Below, piece by piece: positions 9,330 to 18,174 of a stretch of DNA of 64,000 nucleotides. Below the pieces are notes generated by a model, which was not told the origin of the DNA, searched no databases, and worked only from the letters and a program-made list of their open reading frames with translations. Within the stretch, counting starts at the first letter, position 1. Each line of letters opens with the position of its first letter. This DNA comes from an uncultured Rhodospirillaceae bacterium (lineage in GTDB: Bacteria > Pseudomonadota > Alphaproteobacteria > Rhodospirillales > Rhodospirillaceae), in assembly GCA_943787205.1 (NCBI GenBank), contig CALSLN010000001.1, forward strand, positions 62,001 to 126,000, read 5' to 3'. A program made the translations under genes and the position numbers.

Positions 9330-10184
9330 TCACTGGCCGTCTAAGAATTCAACCATCTGTGAAGCATAAGACGACACCTCTTCCGCTGTTGCGGTGAGCG
9401 GGTCTCGAGTCATGGCGGGAATCCATTCAGTCGCGTCTGGAATAAGTGCAAGGGCGTCTTCACCACGGACCATGGTTTTTGCTTTGATGCGTGGCAGCTT
9501 GTCCTCGACTGGATATCTGTAATAGGCCGCGAACGCCAGGTGCGCTGTCGTCGCCATTTTGATTTGCTCGATGAACGCAATATGCATCAAGTCTGCAGGT
9601 GGCAAATTCGTCTTTCGCATATTCTCTGCCTTGCGTTTAAACCAAGGAAAGTAGGTGTAGAGATCGCGCAATCGACTCCATAGAAATTGCACGTACACAC
9701 CACTTTGATCCGGCGTGACTTTTGGGGCGTGTTGCTTGGCCATGTCCGCGTGGGATTTCCCATGCATGATCTTTACTTGTCCCAGCATCATTCGTCGTAC
9801 GCGCCCGGGATGTGAAACTGCGATATCCATCGCAACGCGACCGCCCAATGACGAACCATACAGATCGAAAGTCTCAATACCGAGCGTATCGAGGAATCTC
9901 AAAACCGCATCGGCATAGTAGGGTATCTCTGGCGGGTTATTTTCTTCGTGCGGCGGCGGTGATGAATCGCCCATACCTATGATGTCCGGCGCAATGACCG
10001 TTCGGGTTTTGCTCAGTGCCTCGAGCAGAGGGACTTGAACGCGGGCGGTTCCGGGTCCCGGATGGAGTACGATCAAAGGTATCGAGCTGGCCACCGGTGC
10101 GCTTGAAACCCAGTAATGGACTTGCCCCTCATCTATGTCAGCAAATGCTCGTTTAACACCGCTCATCGTTTTCTTTGTCCTCAT
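9330..10184 (-). CDS. Alpha/beta hydrolase
   Basis: A 284-residue alpha/beta-hydrolase-fold protein. IVLHPGPGTA is the HGxP-like oxyanion segment, PDIIGMGDSSPP the usual strand-loop, and LYGSSLGGRVAMD the nucleophile elbow with Ser in GSSLGG. No signal peptide is seen, so it is cytoplasmic. It diverges from an MhpR-like IclR regulator, with a perfect palindrome between them. By analogy with mhpC, which MhpR controls, it may cleave a meta-ring-fission product or an ester. That role is inferred from context only, and the catalytic acid and histidine were not placed with confidence. Confidence 0.82.
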   Translation of the reverse strand: MRTKKTMSGVKRAFADIDEGQVHYWVSSAPVASSIPLIVLHPGPGTARVQVPLLEALSKTRTVIAPDIIGMGDSSPPPHEENNPPEIPYYADAVLRFLDTLGIETFDLYGSSLGGRVAMDIAVSHPGRVRRMMLGQVKIMHGKSHADMAKQHAPKVTPDQSGVYVQFLWSRLRDLYTYFPWFKRKAENMRKTNLPPADLMHIAFIEQIKMATTAHLAFAAYYRYPVEDKLPRIKAKTMVRGEDALALIPDATEWIPAMTRDPLTATAEEVSSYASQMVEFLDGQ

Positions 10185-10254
10185 CCACCGGTCGCCACAC
10201 TAAGCATACCCCCACTTATCGACGTTTTTGGCGCTCCAGAAAATCATTCCAATA

Positions 10255-10271
10255 AGATCGTATTGCGATCT
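10255..10271. promoter_or_regulatory. Perfect palindrome, candidate IclR-type operator
   Basis: AGATCG-TATTG-CGATCT is a perfect 6-bp inverted repeat with a 5-bp spacer, 17 bp in all. It lies in the divergent gap between the alpha/beta hydrolase and the IclR-family regulator. IclR/MhpR operators are known to be palindromes of about this size, so this is the obvious candidate for autoregulation and control of the hydrolase. The palindrome is seen directly; binding is inferred. Confidence 0.55.
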
Positions 10272-10382
10272 AAAGTCAATTTGTCTGCTGTACGGTCAGT
10301 CCAGTCTTGCGGTCTCTAGGTGACCGCGCCATTGTCAGTCGAAATAAAACCTACGTTTAAAGACCATCGGGGATACATCGTC

Positions 10383-11174
10383 ATGGGACAACAGTCATCC
10401 GTTCGAGCGCTCGAACGAGGCCTGGATATTATCCAACTGCTTAATCGTCACAATGGATTGACGGTGACACAGGTCGGACAGCTCACAGACCTCCCACGCC
10501 CGACGGCGTTTCGGTTGCTTCGGACTTTGGAATCTCTCGGATTTATATTTCGTGACACACAAGACAAGAAATATCGTCTGACGCTGCAAGTCCGCACGCT
10601 GAGTCATGGATACGATCAGGAAGAATGGATTCCAAAAGTTATTCGCCCAATCATGGTGGAGCTGTGCAAAACGATCCTGTGGCCGCTCGCGCTTGGCACG
10701 ATCCATGGCCCACAGATGCTAGTCCGCGACACGACTGATGAAATCAGTCCTTTTGCCATTCGTCGGCATCGTGGCGGATTTCAAATTCCTCTCTTGAGCA
10801 CCGCCTCTGGCGCGGCTTACTTAGCATTCTGTGAACCGGATAAGCGGAATGAACTGATCGAGTTTGCCCTCGCGGAAGACAAAGACGCACTCTCGCGCGG
10901 CGGAACAAACTTAGATTTATACAAACGCTCTCTCGAAACTGTACGTGCAGACGGATATGCCTGCATGCGGGTTATCGAGGCAAACCACAATGCGTTGGCG
11001 TTTCCTGTTCTTGTAAATGGTGAAATTTTCGCCACTGTTTCTGCTCGGTTCTATACAACCGCAATGACTCTTCAGCAGGCTGCTGAACGATATGCAGACG
11101 ATATGCGCGACGCCACGAAGCGCATGGGGGAAGAGATTGCTGCATGGAAGGCCAAGTTGCCCGACGCCGTGTAG
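10383..11174 (+). CDS. IclR family transcriptional regulator, MhpR-like
   Basis: The regulator has an N-terminal winged helix (SVRALERGLDIIQLL, then LTVTQVGQLTDLPRPTAFRLLRTLESLGFI) and a C-terminal IclR effector domain. The effector domain includes ETVRADGYACMRVIEANHNALAFPVLVNGEIFATVS. Its overall pattern, including the SVRALERGL start and the AMTLQQAAERYADDM end, is closest to MhpR, the activator of 3-hydroxyphenylpropionate catabolism. The ATG at 10383 was preferred because GGGGA lies upstream; an in-frame GTG at 10320 would add 21 residues and has a poor ribosome-binding site. It probably controls the divergent hydrolase. The effector is not known. Confidence 0.87.
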   Translation: MGQQSSVRALERGLDIIQLLNRHNGLTVTQVGQLTDLPRPTAFRLLRTLESLGFIFRDTQDKKYRLTLQVRTLSHGYDQEEWIPKVIRPIMVELCKTILWPLALGTIHGPQMLVRDTTDEISPFAIRRHRGGFQIPLLSTASGAAYLAFCEPDKRNELIEFALAEDKDALSRGGTNLDLYKRSLETVRADGYACMRVIEANHNALAFPVLVNGEIFATVSARFYTTAMTLQQAAERYADDMRDATKRMGEEIAAWKAKLPDAV

Positions 11175-11187
11175 TGACCCCGTTTAT

Positions 11188-12429
11188 TTAGGCCGCTGCT
11201 TCTGAGGCTTTATCTGAGTCCTGCGGAAACGGCTTCCTGTAGGTCATCAACAAGAATACCAAAGATAAACACCCGGCAATCAGCATGCTGGTGCGCGGTG
11301 TCGTGAAGGCGGCCACCGTACCCCAAAGTGGGCTTCCCAGCGCGTATCCGGTCATCAGTGTCATGTTGAGGATCGCGATGCCGCGTCCCCGCACGGCATT
11401 TGGAAGAATGAGCTGAGCTGAGATTTGCAACGCAGACATCACGAAAAACCAAGCCGTTCCAGCGCACAGAAGGATGGCGCCCATTGCAAGGGAGTTTGTT
11501 GTTGCAGACAGAAGCACAAGCATCGTTGCATGGATAATGACCGCTCCGGTCACGATGCTGTTTCGGGAGTAACGGGCGGACAGCCGGCCGTAATTCATGG
11601 CCCCCGTAATCGCGCCCATCCCAAAGCATCCGAACACCAATCCATAATCAGCGGAGTTGGGGACAAGCATTGGCATCATGGCAAGAATGATCGATGTGAC
11701 AGCGAAGAACAGCCCACCACGCAAGAGAATCGTTCTAAATCGCTCAGACTGCTTGGCAAATTGAAACCCAGTTCGCATCGCTTTTAGGAACCCCTCTTTA
11801 GAGGTGTCGGCAGCCCGTGGCGTTCGTCGCCACCAAATCAACACGGCTAAGAGGAAGACGTAGGTTGCCGCATTGATACCAATGACGGCGGCGCCTCCGA
11901 TGATAGGCAGCAGTACACCAGCTAAGCCTGGCCCCATCACGCGCGCGCCGTTGTTGGCGACGCTGTATAGACTCACGGCGTAGGGCACGTTTTTGATGCC
12001 CACAAGTTCGGGCACGACGGCCGATTGAGTTGGCTGGTTAAGAGAAAAGCCGATGGCCAATAGCGCCGAAAGGCCAAGTAACATTAGGGGGTCTTGGTTG
12101 CCCATGGAGATAAGTACGGCCAAAATCGCGGCGGCAACCATCATCCAAATGTTTGCCAAAATCAAAAGCCGGCGGCGGTCAAAGGTGTCCGCCAACGTCC
12201 CCGAGGCAACAATCAACAGGACTGTCGGCAAGAAGTAGGCAGTTTGCACCAGGGACACGAGAATGGGATCACCGTCTGTCCAATCTTTCATGAGCCAGGC
12301 CGCCGTGATGGTCTGCATCCAATAGCCGAGATTGGAAAAGCAGATACCGATCCAGATCCACCGAAAGAGGGGGAGACGAAGGAGGTGCCAAATACTGGTT
12401 ACGGGTTGCGCTGTGTCAGCCTCGGTCAC
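11188..12429 (-). CDS. MFS transporter, EntS/MFS_3-like exporter
   Basis: A 413-residue polytopic protein with about 12 predicted membrane helices. The N-terminus LPLFRWIWIGICFSNLGYWM, the loop 2-3 signature GTLADTFDRRRLLI and the LNQPTQSAVVPELVG stretch match the MFS_3 (DUF894/EntS) subfamily of drug or siderophore exporters. It starts at GTG with AAGG upstream. It converges on the IclR gene, whose stop is 13 bases away, and is divergent from the amine-oxidase operon. The substrate is unknown. Confidence 0.85.
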   Translation of the reverse strand: MTEADTAQPVTSIWHLLRLPLFRWIWIGICFSNLGYWMQTITAAWLMKDWTDGDPILVSLVQTAYFLPTVLLIVASGTLADTFDRRRLLILANIWMMVAAAILAVLISMGNQDPLMLLGLSALLAIGFSLNQPTQSAVVPELVGIKNVPYAVSLYSVANNGARVMGPGLAGVLLPIIGGAAVIGINAATYVFLLAVLIWWRRTPRAADTSKEGFLKAMRTGFQFAKQSERFRTILLRGGLFFAVTSIILAMMPMLVPNSADYGLVFGCFGMGAITGAMNYGRLSARYSRNSIVTGAVIIHATMLVLLSATTNSLAMGAILLCAGTAWFFVMSALQISAQLILPNAVRGRGIAILNMTLMTGYALGSPLWGTVAAFTTPRTSMLIAGCLSLVFLLMTYRKPFPQDSDKASEAAA

Positions 12430-12609
12430 GCTGTAAGACCTTCTAAAACCAAACCATTTCTCCTTAGAAGCAACCGCGCGGTGGTCTTAAAGCCAAACTG
12501 CATTTGGCAGTCGATCACTGGGTGAGCGGCATCGCCGTATGCCCTGTTGCCTGGGTCATAGGATAGAAAGCATGATCTGATAAGGCCAAAGTCATAATTA
12601 GGGATCGAT

Positions 12610-14079
12610 ATGAGTAAGAAACGAATGACCGCCACGCGTCGGACCGTCCTCAAAACCAGCGCTGCTTTTGCTGCCGGTGCCATAGCTGCCCCACGTGTAC
12701 GAGCTGCGGAGCGGAGCGATGTCATTGTCATCGGCGCCGGTTTTGCGGGCCTTAAGGCCGCCATTATGCTGGCTGATGAAGGTTTGAAGGTCACGGTACT
12801 TGAGGCGAATAATCGGGTTGGCGGTCGCGCGTTCACCGCTGATCACATCCACGGCAGTCCTGAGTTGGGTGCCAATCAAATCGGCCCGTATTATGCCCGT
12901 GTTCGCGATATGGCTGACCGTTTGGATGTAGAGCTTGGGCCGGGCGCTAACATTAATGCCCCCTTCACCTTTGCCATAGGCGACACACTCATTCGCAAAG
13001 AAGACTGGGAGAGTCACAGCCTTAACAAAACAGTTGGCGATGAGCGCGAGGCCCTGCCTTCGGCTATGCAGGGTTACTACATGAAAAAGTACAATCCCTT
13101 CGATGGGCTTGATGACTGGCTTGAGCCCGAGGCGGCACGCTTTGATATCCCCCTCGCTGAATGGCTGATCGAGAAGGGGATTTCTAAAGAAGGGATGCGA
13201 TTGGCCAACGAAGGTCTGATCGCCCCGGATGTTTGGAATGTGTCTTTGCTGACGTTGCTACAAGAATCCACGCGCAACCGTATGATGTCTGAAGGCGCCG
13301 GTGACGCGAAGGGTATGGATAGGTTTGAAATGGCTGCGCTCACGAGCGCTCATGTGGTTGGTGGTACGTCTCGGTTGCCAGAAGCGATGGCACGGTCTCT
13401 TGGCGACTCGGTCCTGTTGAACAAGATCGTTTCCTCAATCGACATGTCCGGCTCTGGTGTGGATGTTTCCTGCCTTGATGGATCTCGCTACCAATCGGAT
13501 TTTGTTATTTCCGCTATCCCATTTGGGCCACTGCGGCGAGTCACAATCTTTCCAGCGCTTGAAGGCAACCAAAGTGCAGCCGTAAGACACATGCCTTACG
13601 CCAACAACACCCAAGTCCATATGCGTCTAAAAGGCGAACCCTACTGGGAACAAGATGGCATGGACGCCTCGTTATGGACAGACGGGCCTCTCAATATGGT
13701 TCGGCAGCCGCTTGGGTACGATGGCAGTAGGGACCGTCTTGTTGCCCTCTGTGTTGGAAAAAAGGGCGAGCGTCTTGATCAACTACCACCTAAAGAGCGA
13801 GGCGAATTTGTGGTCAAGGAAATTGAGCGCTTAAGACCATCAACCAAAGGCAAAATCGAAGTCACAGGCGTTCACTCTTGGCCGCAATATAATTTTGTCT
13901 CTGGATGCCGTCATTCATATGGTCCAGGACAAGTAACCCGTTTTGCTCATGACATGATTAAGCCGCATCACCGCATGCATTTCGCCGGAGAACATACCCG
14001 TCGATTAGAAATTGGCATGGAATCAGCTATGGAATCTGGCGAACGTGCCGCGTTCGAAATACTTGAGCGTACGATTTAA
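12610..14079 (+). CDS. Tat-exported flavin amine oxidase, paralogue A
   Basis: A 489-residue FAD-dependent amine oxidase (monoamine-oxidase superfamily). The N-terminus carries a twin-arginine signal (ATRRTVLKTSAAFAAGAIAA, cleavage near VRAA). The dinucleotide fold VIVIGAGFAGLKAAIMLADE and NNRVGGRAFT follow, and the C-terminal FAD motif is MHFAGEHTRRLEIGMESAMESG. It should oxidise an amine to imine, with release of H2O2 if O2 is the acceptor, after folding with FAD in the cytoplasm and export to the periplasm. It is the first gene of a four-gene operon, 17 bases before its paralogue. The promoter should lie in the 180-base gap upstream, where nothing else was recognised. Confidence 0.88.
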   Translation: MSKKRMTATRRTVLKTSAAFAAGAIAAPRVRAAERSDVIVIGAGFAGLKAAIMLADEGLKVTVLEANNRVGGRAFTADHIHGSPELGANQIGPYYARVRDMADRLDVELGPGANINAPFTFAIGDTLIRKEDWESHSLNKTVGDEREALPSAMQGYYMKKYNPFDGLDDWLEPEAARFDIPLAEWLIEKGISKEGMRLANEGLIAPDVWNVSLLTLLQESTRNRMMSEGAGDAKGMDRFEMAALTSAHVVGGTSRLPEAMARSLGDSVLLNKIVSSIDMSGSGVDVSCLDGSRYQSDFVISAIPFGPLRRVTIFPALEGNQSAAVRHMPYANNTQVHMRLKGEPYWEQDGMDASLWTDGPLNMVRQPLGYDGSRDRLVALCVGKKGERLDQLPPKERGEFVVKEIERLRPSTKGKIEVTGVHSWPQYNFVSGCRHSYGPGQVTRFAHDMIKPHHRMHFAGEHTRRLEIGMESAMESGERAAFEILERTI

Positions 14080-14096
14080 ATAAGGACACTCTATTT

Positions 14097-15575
14097 ATGA
14101 CCGATACTTTGAAAACACACAGCATGCTCACCCGCCGCGGATTTGGTCTCGGCTTAGGCGCAGTAGCATCTCTGCCGCTACTTGGCCGCAAAGCGTTCGC
14201 CTTTGAGTCGGCGGATGTCGTCGTCATTGGCGGCGGTTTATCGGGGCTTAATGCAGCACTTAATCTGGAAGCGGAAGGCTATAGCGTCATTGTTTTAGAA
14301 GCCGCTGATTATGTCGGCGGACGGACCCGCACGTTTGATCTTCCCATCGGCCCCACCAATGCCGGTGGCCAAACCATCGGGCCATACTATGCCCGTGTGC
14401 GGGACCTGGCTGATCGCTTGAGTGTGCCCCTGATTTCGGCGCCGGGTCGTGTCGCGACAGGCAACTACGTGAACGGACAATTGATTGCCTCATCGGATTG
14501 GTCTGAATCGAAAGCCAATAAAACCGTCGGCGCGGAACGAAGTGTCCAACCCGGGTCGATGGAATTCCATTATATGGCTAGCGATAACCCGTTACCCGAT
14601 GTTGAAAGCTGGACGGACGCTGCGCAGTCACACTTAGATGTTTCCATTGCGCGTTACATGCTCGGCAAAGGGGCATCAGAAGAAGCGCTGAGACTCGCTG
14701 CCGTCACCATGAACGTCTTTGATTTGTCGACTGGCTCAGCGCTCGCCTATCTACGTGACCTTAAACGTCTGGGTTGGGGCACGGAGAATTCTAAGGACGA
14801 AAACCGGTCCACTTACGGCGCCAGTGCATCCGGGGGATTCGAATACAGTGAAATTGCGGGTGGCACACAGCGTTTGTCAGAAGCAATGGTGGGCGCGTTG
14901 AAGGGTGAGGTTCGACTCAATCAACCGGTCCGATCTGTTTTGATGACGGGTGACTCTGTTGAAGTGCAGACGGCGAATGGTGATCGGTTCCAAAGTAAGT
15001 ACGTGGTATCCGCAGTGCCCTTCTCAGCCCTTAGAAACATTGATGTGTTCCCTCACTTTAAGGGCACTCAAAGAGCGGCCGTGCGCCATTCAGGTCACGG
15101 CAATACGGTGCGCGTGTTCATGGAATATTCTGCACCCTTCTGGGAAGACGATATCGGCGAAGCTGGATTGTACACCGACACAGCAATTGAACGCGTGTTT
15201 GCACGAACCAACGAAGAGGGTGAAATTTATGGACTCGACTGCTGGGTGAATGGCAACGCCGCCTATCGATTGGATCAATTACCGACAGAAACTGTTGGAG
15301 ATTTCGTTGTTGAAACGCTCGGTAAAATTCGACCGGCATCGAAGGGCAAGGTGAAGGCTCTTAAAGTTCACTCCTGGGCTAAACATTCCGCGTCTGGCTG
15401 TTGCCGTCATGTCTTTGAGGCCGGGCAGGTGGCGGAGTGGGCAGATGTTATGGCGAAGCCTCATGATCGACTCCATCTTGCTGGCGAGCAAACGCGTAGC
15501 ATTGAAAACGGCATGGAAGCCGCGGCTAAGTCTGGTGAGCGCGCGGCCTTCGAAATCATGGAACTGCTTGGGTAG
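14097..15575 (+). CDS. Tat-exported flavin amine oxidase, paralogue B
   Basis: A 492-residue paralogue of the preceding gene. It has a Tat signal (LTRRGFGLGLGAVASLPLLG, cleavage near AFA-FES), the FAD fold VVVIGGGLSGLNAALNLEAE and YVGGRTRTF, and the C-terminal HLAGEQTRSIENGMEAAAKSG. The two paralogues align along their whole length, including the shared GPYYARVRD(M/L)ADRL segment after the first FAD motif, so the pair arose by tandem duplication and both were kept. They may form a heteromer or have split specificities. The exported beta-lactamase-fold gene begins 9 bases downstream. Confidence 0.88.
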   Translation: MTDTLKTHSMLTRRGFGLGLGAVASLPLLGRKAFAFESADVVVIGGGLSGLNAALNLEAEGYSVIVLEAADYVGGRTRTFDLPIGPTNAGGQTIGPYYARVRDLADRLSVPLISAPGRVATGNYVNGQLIASSDWSESKANKTVGAERSVQPGSMEFHYMASDNPLPDVESWTDAAQSHLDVSIARYMLGKGASEEALRLAAVTMNVFDLSTGSALAYLRDLKRLGWGTENSKDENRSTYGASASGGFEYSEIAGGTQRLSEAMVGALKGEVRLNQPVRSVLMTGDSVEVQTANGDRFQSKYVVSAVPFSALRNIDVFPHFKGTQRAAVRHSGHGNTVRVFMEYSAPFWEDDIGEAGLYTDTAIERVFARTNEEGEIYGLDCWVNGNAAYRLDQLPTETVGDFVVETLGKIRPASKGKVKALKVHSWAKHSASGCCRHVFEAGQVAEWADVMAKPHDRLHLAGEQTRSIENGMEAAAKSGERAAFEIMELLG

Positions 15576-15584
15576 GGCCTCACA

Positions 15585-16868
15585 ATGAAAACCGTCGTCG
15601 CGCTTGCGCTTAGTGTTTCGTTTTTCTTCGGTCACTCTGCTCGGGCGGACGACCCTTTACCAATCTCAGCACCCGAAGGTGTTGGGATGACGTCGGCGGG
15701 CCTCAATGCTTTATCTGCCAGTATGCGTGGCTTGGTTGATGAGGGACTTCGGGCCGGCGTTGTTTGGGGTGTGGTTAAAGACGGCAAGCTTGTCCAATTG
15801 GAAGCTTATGGGCAACGCAATGTGGATGCCGCTTTGCCGATGGAGACGGACACGGTATTCCGTCTGTATTCTCAAACCCGCGCTGTTACGGCCGCTGCCA
15901 TCCTGACTTTGGCGGATGAGGGCAAGATTGATCTCGACGACCCTGTTGCGAATTATCTTCCGCAGGTCGGAGAAATGCGGGTCATTTCTGAAATGAGTCG
16001 GGCTCGTGTCGTGCAGACCGTACCGCAAGACCCACCCATGACGATCCGCCACTTGTTCAATTATACGTCGGGGCTTGGCTATGCACGAAACTGGCCTGCC
16101 GGTGAAGGCATGGAGCAGCGTGACATTCTGTCTCTCGATGGTGATCTCGATGACATGATCGAGAAGTTCGCCAAATACCCCTTGTTAGCTCAACCAGGTG
16201 AGCGATGGATTTATGGATTCCATTCCGATGTTCTTGGCGCTCTGGCTGAGGTGGTCTCGGGACGGAAGTTTAATGATTTTCTCGACCGTAGACTTCTTAA
16301 GCGTATCGGTATGGACGACACGGGGTACTGGGTCCGTCGCGGATCGAATGATCGCCTCGCCGAAGTCTATGGGCCTGGTGATGATGGCGCTCTCGTTGCT
16401 GTCCCTGCGCCAGCATCCAGCACCTACACCGAACCGGGTACAATGTTTTCCGCCGGGGGTGGTCTTGTCTCGACGGTGCCTGACTATCTTCGCTTTGGTC
16501 AGATGATTCTGAATGGCGGTGAGTTAGACGGTGTGCGCGTGCTGAAAGCCGGAACCGTTGCGACCATAGGCACGAATGCTCTAACGCCCACACAGGGCAC
16601 GGTTTCTTTTGGCGACGGGTTTAATCCACCGAAGCCGTTTAGCGGTTATGGCTGGGGGCTTGGCATCGGTGTGCGATTGCCAAATGCAGTTCATACCGTT
16701 CCCGGGTCGCCGGGTGATCTGGTGTGGGGTGGGTTAGCCAACACAACGTACTTCTTTGATCCGGTTGAAAACATTGTTGCCGTCGCGATGACCCAATACC
16801 TGGGCCCCAACGCCGATGAAGTCGTCTTTCGCCTGCGTGAAGGCGTGTATGGCGCATTAACGGAGTAG
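15585..16868 (+). CDS. Exported beta-lactamase-fold protein with SxxR in place of SxxK, copy 1
   Basis: A 427-residue protein of the class C beta-lactamase/EstB family with a Sec signal peptide (GHSARA-DD). The family landmarks are TVFRLYSQTRAVTAAAIL, DDPVANYLPQV, MTIRHLFNYTSGLGYA, YGFHSDVLGALAEVVSG and WGGLANTTYFFDP. The first catalytic motif, normally SxxK, reads Ser96-Gln-Thr-Arg99 from TCT CAA ACC CGC, so the general-base lysine is arginine. The second-motif tyrosine (WIYGFHSD) is kept. Activity as a standard acyl-enzyme hydrolase is doubtful; it might be a binding protein or use altered chemistry. It is the third gene of the operon, 4 bases before its paralogue. Confidence 0.87.
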   Translation: MKTVVALALSVSFFFGHSARADDPLPISAPEGVGMTSAGLNALSASMRGLVDEGLRAGVVWGVVKDGKLVQLEAYGQRNVDAALPMETDTVFRLYSQTRAVTAAAILTLADEGKIDLDDPVANYLPQVGEMRVISEMSRARVVQTVPQDPPMTIRHLFNYTSGLGYARNWPAGEGMEQRDILSLDGDLDDMIEKFAKYPLLAQPGERWIYGFHSDVLGALAEVVSGRKFNDFLDRRLLKRIGMDDTGYWVRRGSNDRLAEVYGPGDDGALVAVPAPASSTYTEPGTMFSAGGGLVSTVPDYLRFGQMILNGGELDGVRVLKAGTVATIGTNALTPTQGTVSFGDGFNPPKPFSGYGWGLGIGVRLPNAVHTVPGSPGDLVWGGLANTTYFFDPVENIVAVAMTQYLGPNADEVVFRLREGVYGALTE

Positions 16869-16872
16869 AAAC

Positions 16873-18174
16873 ATGACCGCCCTCTTGCGCTGCATTCTTG
16901 TCGGCCTGTCTTTAGTTGCGAGCTCTCAAAGCTGGGCCATGGACGAAGCCGATGCGTTAGACGTTGGTTTATCACCAGCAGCGATGACTCACCTCGATGC
17001 ATCGATGAAAGCTTTAGTTGAAACCGGCCGCCGCTCTGGTGTTGTGTGGGCAATCTCAAAGAACGGAAAGTTGATCAATCACAAGGCTATCGGTCTCCGA
17101 GATATGGAGAACAGCTTGCCGATGCAAAAAGATACGTTGTTTCGTTTGCACTCTATGACCCGTGCGGTTACGGCAGTTGCCGTTTTGATCATGCATGAAG
17201 ACGGGAAGTTTGACCTCGATGACCCTGTCTCAAATTACATACCTGCATTTGCCCAAACGCCAGTTCTTAAAAGCCGGAAGGGTGACCCGACGGATACGGA
17301 ACCCCAAAAAACACCACTGACCATCCGTCACCTTCTGACCTATACATCTGGTCTTGGATACCCGTTTGATTATGACCCGTCTCTCGGCATCGATGTTGGA
17401 TTCAAAAATACCCTGGCGCCGGACCTGACCATTGAAGAAGGCGTTGATTTTCTTGCGTCCAAGCCGCTTCTCTTTCAGCCCGGCACGCACTGGTACTATG
17501 GCTTCTCAAGCGATGTCTTGGGCCGCTTAGTCGAAATTTGGTCTGGCCAGCCGTACGATGTCTTTTTACGCGACCGAATATTCGAACCGCTGGGTCTAAA
17601 TGATATGGGCTTCCAAGTTGCCGATGACCAATGGCACAGGGTGGCAAAAATTTATGCGCCTGGAGAAGAGGGTGGCCTTATAGATGCCACGGCTGGTGCA
17701 CCGCTTAGTAATAACTATCCTGCGGGCTCGAAAATTTTCTCAGGTGGTGGTGGTCTGGTCAGCACCGCCATTGACTATCTACGTTTTGGCCAAATGCTAC
17801 TCAATGGCGGCGAGCTTGATGGTGTGCGTATTCTTAAACCCGAGACAGTTGCGTTAATGACCCGCAATCATTTAACGCCCGAACAGGGTGCCCTCAACTG
17901 GTATGCCCAAGGCCGGTTCACGGACCAAGACCCCTGGACACGATTTGATGGCTACGGTTGGGGTTTAAGCATTGGTGTTCGCATCGATGACCAAACGCAT
18001 ACGGTCGGTGGTGGCCTAGGTGAATTCAAGTGGGACGGGTTCGCCAACACCACATTCTTCGTTGATCCCGAAAATGATATTGTTGCCGTCGCTATGACGC
18101 AGTATTTGGGGCCAGGCCAGGATGATTTGGAAATGGCTGTGCGCACATCATTGTATGGTGGGTTGCTCTACTAA
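16873..18174 (+). CDS. Exported beta-lactamase-fold protein with SxxR in place of SxxK, copy 2
   Basis: A 433-residue paralogue with a signal peptide (SQSWA-MD). It shares FRLHSMTRAVTAVAVL, DDPVSNYIPAF, YTSGLGYPFDYD, YYGFSSDVLGRLVEI and WDGFANTTFFVDP with the previous gene. The SxxK position again reads Ser94-Met-Thr-Arg97 (TCT ATG ACC CGT), so the lysine-to-arginine change predates the duplication or is under shared selection. The second-motif tyrosine is present. It is the last gene of the operon; its TAA overlaps the stop codon of the convergent MFS gene. Function is unknown beyond the fold. Confidence 0.87.
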   Translation: MTALLRCILVGLSLVASSQSWAMDEADALDVGLSPAAMTHLDASMKALVETGRRSGVVWAISKNGKLINHKAIGLRDMENSLPMQKDTLFRLHSMTRAVTAVAVLIMHEDGKFDLDDPVSNYIPAFAQTPVLKSRKGDPTDTEPQKTPLTIRHLLTYTSGLGYPFDYDPSLGIDVGFKNTLAPDLTIEEGVDFLASKPLLFQPGTHWYYGFSSDVLGRLVEIWSGQPYDVFLRDRIFEPLGLNDMGFQVADDQWHRVAKIYAPGEEGGLIDATAGAPLSNNYPAGSKIFSGGGGLVSTAIDYLRFGQMLLNGGELDGVRILKPETVALMTRNHLTPEQGALNWYAQGRFTDQDPWTRFDGYGWGLSIGVRIDDQTHTVGGGLGEFKWDGFANTTFFVDPENDIVAVAMTQYLGPGQDDLEMAVRTSLYGGLLY

